Source of the DNA: Sphingomonas populi
GTDB lineage: Bacteria > Pseudomonadota > Alphaproteobacteria > Sphingomonadales > Sphingomonadaceae
DNA: 64,000 nt
Direction: 5' to 3'
Assembly (NCBI RefSeq): GCF_004208535.1
Contig: NZ_SGIS01000013.1
Span: forward strand, 49,970 to 113,969
Shown here piece after piece: positions 56,104 through 64,000 of this stretch. Below the pieces are notes generated by a model. The model saw nothing but the letters and a program-made list of their open reading frames with translations, was not told where the DNA came from and did no database searches. Every line of letters begins with the position of its first letter. The first letter of the stretch is position 1. Position numbers and translations under genes: made by a program.

Positions 56104-56643
56104 ATGCCGGTACATGCCATTCCGCCCAGCCAGTTGCTGCAATATCTCGTCGCCGCCGTTGCGCTCGTGCTGGTGGTCGGGTTCCGAATGCGGCGCCTCG
56201 CGCAGTCGCGCCCGTTGCTGGTCGAACGATTGTGGATCTTCCCGGCGGTGTATCTCGCGATCACCGTCTATCTGCTGGCCGAATTCCCGCCGACGTCGTT
56301 CGGCTGGCTGTATTGCGCGCTCGCGCTGGTGGCGGGCGGAGCATTGGGCTGGCAGCGCGGCAAGACGATGCGGATCAGCGTCGATCCCGTGACGCATCAG
56401 CTCAACCAGAAAGCGTCGCTCGCCGGCATGGCATTTCTGCTGGTGCTGATCGCGGTTCGCTCTGGCGCGCGGATCGAGGGGCAGGCGATGCACCTCAATC
56501 TCGGCATGGTGACCGATATCCTTGTGGTGTTCGCGCTCGGTCTGTTCGCGGTGCAACGCGTGGAGATGTACACCCGCGCCAAGCGGCTGCTGGCGGCCGC
56601 GCAGGCCGCGATGCCACCCGCGATCGTGTCGCCGACGCGCTGA
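56104..56643 (+). CDS. DUF1453/CcdC-like membrane protein
   Basis: 179-residue inner-membrane protein with four or five hydrophobic segments (about 10-28, 46-65, 70-85, 105-125, 140-160). The stretch GKTMRISVDPVTHQLNQKAS between helices resembles the DUF1453 family. I chose the ATG at 56104 to begin at the first helix. The gene lies between two copies of the ada 3' end, which suggests it was inserted between ada and the DUF1203 gene. The function is unknown. Confidence 0.65.
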   Translation: MPVHAIPPSQLLQYLVAAVALVLVVGFRMRRLAQSRPLLVERLWIFPAVYLAITVYLLAEFPPTSFGWLYCALALVAGGALGWQRGKTMRISVDPVTHQLNQKASLAGMAFLLVLIAVRSGARIEGQAMHLNLGMVTDILVVFALGLFAVQRVEMYTRAKRLLAAAQAAMPPAIVSPTR

Positions 56644-56651
56644 TCGCGGCG

Positions 56652-56684
56652 GCGCTGCGCAAGCGCGAGGGCGTGGCATGAGCG
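56652..56684. repeat. 33-bp direct repeat, copy 2 (before the DUF1203 gene)
   Basis: It matches 31 of 33 bases at 55990-56022. In the ada frame it still reads ALRKREGV before a TGA, and it contains the ATG of the next gene. Confidence 0.85.
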
Positions 56685-57148
56685 GCTTCGTGATCCGGGG
56701 CCTCGATCCCGCGCCATTCCTCGGCTTCTACGGCCAAAGCGATGCCGCCTTGGCCGAGCGGGGCGTGGTGCGGATGCGGGTCGATGCCACCCCTGGCTTT
56801 CCCTGCCGCGTGACACTCGAGGATGTCGCGCCCGGCGCGGATGTGCTGCTGCTCAACTTCGAGCATCTGCCGGTGGCGACGCCGTACCGATCCCGCCACG
56901 CCATCTTCGTGCGCGAGGGTGCCGACGCGCCGGCCGTTTTCGAGGATGTCGTGCCCGATGTCCTTGCCCGCCGGCTGCTCTCGGTACGCGCGTTCGACGC
57001 AGCAGGCATGATGACCGATGCCGACGTGATCGACGGCATGGATCTCGCGCCCCTGATCGCACGGATGCTCGCCGACCCGGCGGTCGCGTATCTCCACGCG
57101 CACAACGCCAAGCGCGGCTGCTTCGCGGCCCGGATCGACCGGCGCTGA
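56678..57148 (+). CDS. DUF1203 family protein
   Basis: 156-residue cytosolic protein with the full DUF1203 pattern: FVIRGLDPAPFLGFYG, DATPGFPCRVTLEDVAPGA, LLLNFEHLPVATPYRSRHAIFV (in part), RAFDAAGMMTDADVIDG and the end YLHAHNAKRGCFAARIDR. The function of the family is not established. Its ATG lies in the second copy of the ada-end repeat, implying that it once followed ada directly with an ATGA overlap. Confidence 0.85.
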   Translation: MSGFVIRGLDPAPFLGFYGQSDAALAERGVVRMRVDATPGFPCRVTLEDVAPGADVLLLNFEHLPVATPYRSRHAIFVREGADAPAVFEDVVPDVLARRLLSVRAFDAAGMMTDADVIDGMDLAPLIARMLADPAVAYLHAHNAKRGCFAARIDRR

Positions 57149-57161
57149 GACCGCGCGCCGC

Positions 57162-57881
57162 TTACCGCGACCGCCAGCCGATTGCCCGCGCGCGCGCCTC
57201 TGCGGCGGCGTCGAGCGGTTCGCCCGACATGGCGGCTTCCGCATCGGCCATGATCGCTGCGTCATCGGACCCCGCCTGACGATATTCGGTCGCCGCCGTC
57301 TGGGTTCGGCCCCGCGTCTCGCGCAACACCCAGGCATCCCCGTCGCGACACGCGATGCCGCCAAGCGCGGGCGTCGCGAACGTCCGGCAGATCGTGCCCG
57401 ATCGGTCGCGAAAGGTGACGCGCACGCGCGTCGTCGCGGCGCTGTCCTGAGTCGCGGCGAGTTGCGTGTTGAGCGCGTGGTCGAGGCTGCCCGATGCGAT
57501 GAGGGCGCCGCCCCGGCTCGTCACCGGCGCGCCGCCGTCAAGCTGCCCACCGAGGAACAGCCCCAACGCCAGACTCGCCGCGATCGCACCGCCGACCGGC
57601 CAGCCGCTCCACCCGCGCGTGCGCCGCCGCGCGGCTCGCACCGAGGCGAGGTCTACCACCTTCGGGGTTTCCACCGCCGCCAGCAGCGGCTTGGGCACGG
57701 GTTCCGCCGCGACTGGATCGAACGCCCGCGCCAGCGTGGCACGCAACGCGCGATGCCGCGCCACCGTCGCGGCGGCTTGCGGGTCGCCGGCGATGGCACG
57801 CTCGACCCGCTTGGCCGATAGCGGGTCGAGTTCGCCATCGGCATAGGCCATCAGCATCTCGGGGTCGATTTCGCCGCTCAT
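57162..57881 (-). CDS. Anti-sigma factor, single-pass membrane
   Basis: 239 residues. The cytoplasmic N-terminus is of anti-sigma type (DPEMLMAYADGELDPLSAKR, about 7-26), one transmembrane helix follows (about 95-115, WPVGGAIAASLALGLFLGG), and an extracytoplasmic domain contains ICRTFATPALGGIACRDGDAW (in part). There is no HxxxCxxC zinc motif. Its ATG overlaps the stop of the sigma gene by four bases, the standard sigma/anti-sigma arrangement. Confidence 0.85.
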   Translation of the reverse strand: MSGEIDPEMLMAYADGELDPLSAKRVERAIAGDPQAAATVARHRALRATLARAFDPVAAEPVPKPLLAAVETPKVVDLASVRAARRRTRGWSGWPVGGAIAASLALGLFLGGQLDGGAPVTSRGGALIASGSLDHALNTQLAATQDSAATTRVRVTFRDRSGTICRTFATPALGGIACRDGDAWVLRETRGRTQTAATEYRQAGSDDAAIMADAEAAMSGEPLDAAAEARARAIGWRSR

Positions 57882-58366
57882 GCCGCCTCTCCCAGCGTTC
57901 GCATCAAGGCTTCGCGCCCGCGCACCAGCCGCGACGTGAGCGTACCCATCGGTATCTCCAGCACCATCGCCGCCTCCTTGTACGCGAGACCTTCGACCAG
58001 CACGAGCGCGACCGCCTCGCGCTGGTCTGGCGGCAGCATCGCCATCGCACGGCCGACATTGCCGAGTTCGACCCGCGCCTCGATCGCGCGGTCTCCCGCG
58101 TCGCCGATGCTTTCGCCGGCCTCGGCCGCGACGAAGGTCTCGCCGCGACGTTTGCTCGCGCGGGCGGTGTCGATCCAGGCGTTGCGCATGATACGGTACA
58201 TCCAGCTATCCAGTCGCGTTCCGGGCTGCCATTGGTCGCGCGATTTCAACGCGCGCTCGATGGTCGCCTGACACAAATCGTCGGCATCGGCGGGCGCGAA
58301 CGCGAGCGAGCGGGCGAACCGCCGCAGGCGCGGCAGCAGACCGATCAGTTCGTCCTCGAAACGCAC
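57878..58366 (-). CDS. ECF-family RNA polymerase sigma factor
   Basis: 162-residue sigma factor. Region 2 runs from about 5 to 70 (LLPRLRRFARSLAFAPADADDL in part, then WMYRIMRNAWIDTAR). Region 4 runs from about 105 to 155 (MLPPDQREAVALVLVEGLAYKEAA in part, then EIPMGTLTSRLVRGREAL). It differs from EcfG at the diagnostic positions. I chose the GTG at 58366 because AAGGA lies seven bases upstream. It is divergent from the protease gene across a 13-bp inverted repeat. Confidence 0.92.
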   Translation of the reverse strand: MRFEDELIGLLPRLRRFARSLAFAPADADDLCQATIERALKSRDQWQPGTRLDSWMYRIMRNAWIDTARASKRRGETFVAAEAGESIGDAGDRAIEARVELGNVGRAMAMLPPDQREAVALVLVEGLAYKEAAMVLEIPMGTLTSRLVRGREALMRTLGEAA

Positions 58367-58391
58367 GCCATCGTCCTTTCGCCTGCCGACA

Positions 58392-58425
58392 GGGATGAAA
58401 CGGACGCCGCGATCCGTTTCATCCC
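58392..58425. promoter_or_regulatory. Perfect 13-bp inverted repeat between the ECF sigma and protease genes
   Basis: GGGATGAAACGGA (58392-58404), eight bases CGCCGCGA, TCCGTTTCATCCC (58413-58425). It lies 26-59 bases before the sigma start and 44-77 before the protease ATG, so it is placed to serve both promoters. TGAAAC resembles an ECF -35 element in each direction. It could be a pair of divergent autoregulated promoters or a dimer operator. Confidence 0.6.
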
Positions 58426-58468
58426 GGACATGACAGATTTTCCCGATCCGCCTAGGGTCGCGCGCACT

Positions 58469-59701
58469 ATGATGCGGCGCGCGCTGATCCCTGCCTTGCT
58501 GCTGCTCGCAACGCCCGTAGCGGCGCAAGTGGCGTTGCCGCGCGTGACCGATATCGTCAACGACACGCTGCGCGGCGTGACCGATGCGGTGCGGGCGGCG
58601 CCCGAACTGCCATCGGCGGTCGTCGCGCTGGCGCAGGCCCGGCTGGACAGGATCACCGCGGTGTTGCGCGATCATCGCACCGAACTGGCGCGCGACGATC
58701 ACGGCGATCCCGCGCGCGCCGGCACCGTTCTGGTCGGCGACCCCGACGACGCGCTGGTCGCGGCTGCGACCAGCGCTGGCTTCGTGCTGGCCGAGCGCGG
58801 CGCGTTGGAGGGTCTCGACATCGGCTATGCGCGGTTCGACGTGCCACGCGGCAAATCGCTGGTCGACGGGCTTCGCACGATGCGCCGGCTCGCCAAGGGG
58901 CACGATGTCTCGGCCGATCAAGTGCATTTCGAGAGCGGCGCGGTGGCGGGCGCCGTGACGTCCGGTATGACCGCCACGCAGGCGAGCGTATCGGGTGCGA
59001 TCGGGATGATCGACGGCGGCGTGGCGACGGTCGCCGGCCCGGTTACGCAACGCGGCTTCGCGGCGGGCGCGCCGTCGCCGGACAACCACGGCACCGCGAT
59101 CGCGTCGCTGCTGATCGGCGGGGGTGGCGTGCGCGGCGCGGCGATCGGCGCGCGGCTGTACGCGGCGGACGTCTACGGCAAGGACGCTGCCGGCGGCAAC
59201 GCGCTCGCCATCGCCAAGGCGCTGGCATGGCTCGCCAGCGAGCGCGTGCCGGTGACGGTCGTCAGTCTGGTCGGGCCTGCCAACCCCTTGCTCGCGCGGG
59301 TGGTGCAAGCGGTGCAGGCGCGGGGCATGATCGTGGTCGCGGCGGTGGGGAACGACGGGCCAGCCGCACCGCCATCCTATCCGGCCTCCTATCCCGGCGT
59401 GATCGCGGTCACCGGCGTCGACGGGCGCGGGCGCGCGTTGATCGAGGCGGGGCGCGCGCTGCATCTCGATTATGCGGCGCCGGGCGCGGACATGCTCGCC
59501 GCGAACGCGCAAGGCCGTGGCGCAGCGGTGCGCGGCACCTCGTTCGCGGCGCCGCTCGTCGCCGCGCGGCTCGCGCGCTTCGTTGGCGGTGGCAAGGCGG
59601 CAGCCCTCAAGGCGGTGGACGGCGAAGCGCGCAAGGCAACCCCGGCCAGCCGCTATGGGCGCGGCATCGTGTGCGAAAGCTGCCGAACGCCCGCGAAATA
59701 A
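58469..59701 (+). CDS. Exported subtilisin-like (S8) serine protease
   Basis: 410-residue precursor. A signal peptide (MMRRALIPALLLLATPVAAQ) is followed by an N-terminal prodomain-like region (about 25-165). The S8 domain shows the Asp in AIGMIDGGVATV (about 181), the His in PDNHGTAIASLLIGG (about 207), the oxyanion Asn in AAVGNDGPA (about 294) and the Ser in GTSFAAPLVAARLA (about 357), so the triad is complete. Alternative starts are 58430 and 58472. It is divergent from the ECF sigma gene, and control by that sigma is plausible. Confidence 0.88.
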   Translation: MMRRALIPALLLLATPVAAQVALPRVTDIVNDTLRGVTDAVRAAPELPSAVVALAQARLDRITAVLRDHRTELARDDHGDPARAGTVLVGDPDDALVAAATSAGFVLAERGALEGLDIGYARFDVPRGKSLVDGLRTMRRLAKGHDVSADQVHFESGAVAGAVTSGMTATQASVSGAIGMIDGGVATVAGPVTQRGFAAGAPSPDNHGTAIASLLIGGGGVRGAAIGARLYAADVYGKDAAGGNALAIAKALAWLASERVPVTVVSLVGPANPLLARVVQAVQARGMIVVAAVGNDGPAAPPSYPASYPGVIAVTGVDGRGRALIEAGRALHLDYAAPGADMLAANAQGRGAAVRGTSFAAPLVAARLARFVGGGKAAALKAVDGEARKATPASRYGRGIVCESCRTPAK

Positions 59702-59796
59702 GTTTTTTCGCTGCGGCGGATTAAACGCGGAGCGGCACCCGTTCTTCCTGTGAGGGCACCGGCACGGCGCCCGCAAGACACAGGAAGGATAGCATC

Positions 59797-60672
59797 ATGA
59801 AGACGTTCCTTATCGGCACGACCGCGATCGCTCTCGCATTCAGCGCGGTTCCCGCATCGGCGCAGTTGCTCGGCGGGGGCGGCGGGCTGGGTGGCGGGCT
59901 GGGCGGTGCGCTCGGCGGAGGATTGGGTGGCGGGCTGGGCGGCATCGCCGGCAGCGGCACCGGCATGCTCGGTGGCACGCTGAACGGCACATCGACCGTC
60001 TCCCGCAGCCTGCGTTCGACCACGCAGGGTACGCTCGACAACACAGTTTCGACCACCGGCTCCACCAGGGTCGATCGCCGCAAGGGTAGCGTGTCGGCCA
60101 GCCGTTCGGTCGATGGGTCGCTCGGCGGCACCCTCGCCAATGCGACCGGCCCCACCAGCAGCGCGGTTTCGGGCAACGCCAGCGGTTCGGCGTCCGGTAG
60201 CGGCAGCGCGCAATTGATCGGCACCGATGCGGTCGGCAGCGCGGCGCGCGGCGCGGTCGGCACGGCGCGAAATACGGCTGGCACCGTTGGCAATCGCGCC
60301 GGCACCGCCGTCGGCACGCTGCGCGACCGCGCCGCGAACCTTGCCGGCTCGGGTACGACGAACGGATCGGCGACGGGCAGCGCTGCGGGCAGCGCGGATA
60401 GCAGCGCCGACGGCCTTGGGCTGGCGGGCACCGGCGATGCCGCCGGATCGAGCGGCTTCACCGTCACGCGTGGCATGAAGGTGCGCGATGCTGCCGGCAG
60501 CGTGATCGGTCGCGTCAACGCGGTGGCGACCGACGCGCGCGGTCGCATCCAGACGATCACCATGAAGGTCGGTAACAAGCTCGCCACGCTGCCGGCTGCC
60601 AATTTCAGCGGCAACGGCAATTTGCTCGTTTCGGCGATGGGGCAGGGCGAGGTTCAGAACGCGGCGAAATAA
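59797..60672 (+). CDS. Gly/Ser-rich exported protein with PRC-barrel-like end
   Basis: 291-residue precursor. A signal peptide (MKTFLIGTTAIALAFSAVPA, cleavage after SAQ) precedes a Gly-rich run of GGGLGG/GGALGG units (about 24-50). A long Ser/Thr/Ala/Gly low-complexity middle follows. The C-terminal domain of about 70 residues (GMKVRDAAGSVIGRVNAVA, then LPAANFSGNGNLLVSAMGQG) resembles a PRC-barrel. It is plausibly a surface or envelope protein of unknown role. A strong hairpin follows. Confidence 0.7.
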   Translation: MKTFLIGTTAIALAFSAVPASAQLLGGGGGLGGGLGGALGGGLGGGLGGIAGSGTGMLGGTLNGTSTVSRSLRSTTQGTLDNTVSTTGSTRVDRRKGSVSASRSVDGSLGGTLANATGPTSSAVSGNASGSASGSGSAQLIGTDAVGSAARGAVGTARNTAGTVGNRAGTAVGTLRDRAANLAGSGTTNGSATGSAAGSADSSADGLGLAGTGDAAGSSGFTVTRGMKVRDAAGSVIGRVNAVATDARGRIQTITMKVGNKLATLPAANFSGNGNLLVSAMGQGEVQNAAK

Positions 60673-60704
60673 GCGCGCTTCTGAACAGACATTTCGGAAA
60701 TGGA

Positions 60705-60736
60705 CTCCGGCCCGGGCGGCAGCGCCCGGGCCGGAG
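60705..60736. terminator. Strong hairpin between convergent genes
   Basis: CTCCGGCCCGGGCG and CGCCCGGGCCGGAG form a perfect 14-bp GC stem around GCAG. It sits 33 bases after the Gly-rich gene and 10 before the acnA stop, so it probably serves both, although no T-run follows on either strand. Confidence 0.7.
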
Positions 60737-60745
60737 TTGGTTGGA

Positions 60746-63424
<2,679 letters not shown>

Positions 63425-63717
63425 GCGGGTCCTTCCCATGTGAAGCCCCATGACGGGAGCGCGGCGGGAAGACGGCCCGGTAGGCCGCACGAGCGCGCCC
63501 CGGCTAGGGCGAATGCAAGAGTCGCGGGTGGCCTTAGCAATGGTGCGCGCAATGGGGAAGGGTGTGCGGCGCAGCAAATTGCGCGTCGCCGCGAACCATC
63601 GCTCGCAGAGACGTGCTAATGCGATGAACTCGCATCAAGCATGACCTATACCGTGACAGGCTACGCGCGGACAAGCTTTTGTATGAGTTTATGGAGGGGG
63701 GCTTGGTCTTCCGCAAC
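63425..63717. other. Non-coding stretch upstream of acnA
   Basis: About 290 bases holding the acnA promoter region. I see no convincing gene, tRNA, EcfG promoter or strong hairpin here. Possible small frames overlap and lack ribosome sites. Confidence 0.5.
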
Positions 63718-63912
63718 CTGCTCCCCTCCCGGGAAGGGAGGGGCTGGGGGTGGGTGGGGCGCGGCAGCCGCTACGTTTCCTCGTGGACCGACCCACCCCC
63801 AGTTGCGGGTGAACAGTGCCCCGCACTGTTCAGGTCATGCCGGGGGCATGACCGACCCGAAACTCCTCCCTTCCAGGGCAGGGGAATCGCATTTGAGCTG
63901 GAGGGAGTAGCG
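63718..63912. repeat. Composite palindromic repeat cluster
   Basis: Several inverted repeats lie in series: CCCCTCCCGGGAAGGGAGGGG, then CTGGGGGTGGGT with ACCCACCCCCAG downstream, then AACAGTGCCCCGCACTGTT, then GGTCATGCCGGGGGCATGACC, and a final CTGGAGGGAGTAG. It is related in style to family B. No gene is visible in it. Confidence 0.65.
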
Positions 63913-64000
63913 CCGGGCAGGAAAAAGGATTCTGAAGCGTCTTCTGGAAAGACCGGGAGATGCAGGTGCGTGGTTTTCGAGAGTTGTTCGAAGTTGTGCC
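63913..64000. other. Window end, no feature seen
   Basis: The last 88 bases have no recognisable gene start or repeat. A reading frame could begin or continue past the window. Confidence 0.4.

Noticed and set aside
59702..59796. Stress promoter before the Gly-rich exported protein
   Set aside because: No GGAAC/GTT pair with correct spacing was found.

Overview
High-GC alphaproteobacterial chromosome, almost certainly a sphingomonad (Sphingomonas or a close relative). The evidence is the division/cell-wall gene order, the PhyP/NepR/PhyR/EcfG stress module, the F1 genes lying apart from F0 with a short epsilon subunit, and several small entericidin-like or Gly-rich exported proteins. No tRNA, rRNA, CRISPR array, IS transposase or prophage was seen. 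The sequence looks like core chromosome, interrupted only by short dispersed palindromic repeats.

Layout. 1-18614 (+) is a nearly complete dcw cluster: an upstream fragment (probably mraZ), rsmH, ftsL, ftsI, murE, murF, mraY, murD, ftsW, murG, murC, a 56-residue protein, murB, ddl, ftsQ, ftsA, ftsZ. Most genes overlap by 1-4 bases. 18842-22245 (+) holds a TPR/SPOR envelope protein coupled to a dGTPase. 22330-26529 is the general stress response locus: an entericidin, an apparently unannotated two-hairpin C-rich small RNA with a perfect EcfG promoter, phyP and nepR on minus, then phyR, a small membrane protein and ecfG on plus. 26795-32823 (+) carries glnE, a peroxiredoxin, a DUF455 protein, an M23 peptidase, an IscA/ErpA-type protein and exonuclease III. 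32884-38349 has small exported proteins, lipB, two membrane proteins, a GNAT, hemF and trmL. 38511-43666 (+) has the bc1 complex (petABC), apt, a stress-promoter-linked lipoprotein and alr. 43701-46592 is a PHA-metabolism group (thiolase, PhaC-like, PhaR). 46713-48994 (-) has a solitary cpaF and a decayed membrane glycosyltransferase. 49051-54048 (-) is the F1 ATP synthase operon atpHAGDC. 54244-60672 holds a chorismate-lyase-like protein, ada, DUF1453 and DUF1203 proteins, an ECF sigma/anti-sigma pair divergent from a subtilisin-like protease, and a Gly-rich exported protein. 60746-63424 (-) is acnA.

Most interesting points. (1) A candidate stress sRNA lies at 22585-22693, with two perfect or near-perfect stems and C-rich anti-Shine-Dalgarno loops, behind a GGAAC-N16-CGTT promoter. 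It resembles the GsrN class. (2) A roughly 100-bp palindromic repeat lies in frame inside murD. A second copy forms the C-terminus of murB and supplies the ribosome binding site of ddl. Another repeat supplies that of murF. (3) A second perfect EcfG promoter lies before a Gly/Tyr-rich lipoprotein gene. (4) A perfect 13-bp inverted repeat lies between a divergent ECF sigma gene and a protease gene. (5) A 33-bp direct repeat of the ada 3' end flanks an inserted membrane gene.

All calls come from reading the sequence. No database search was run.
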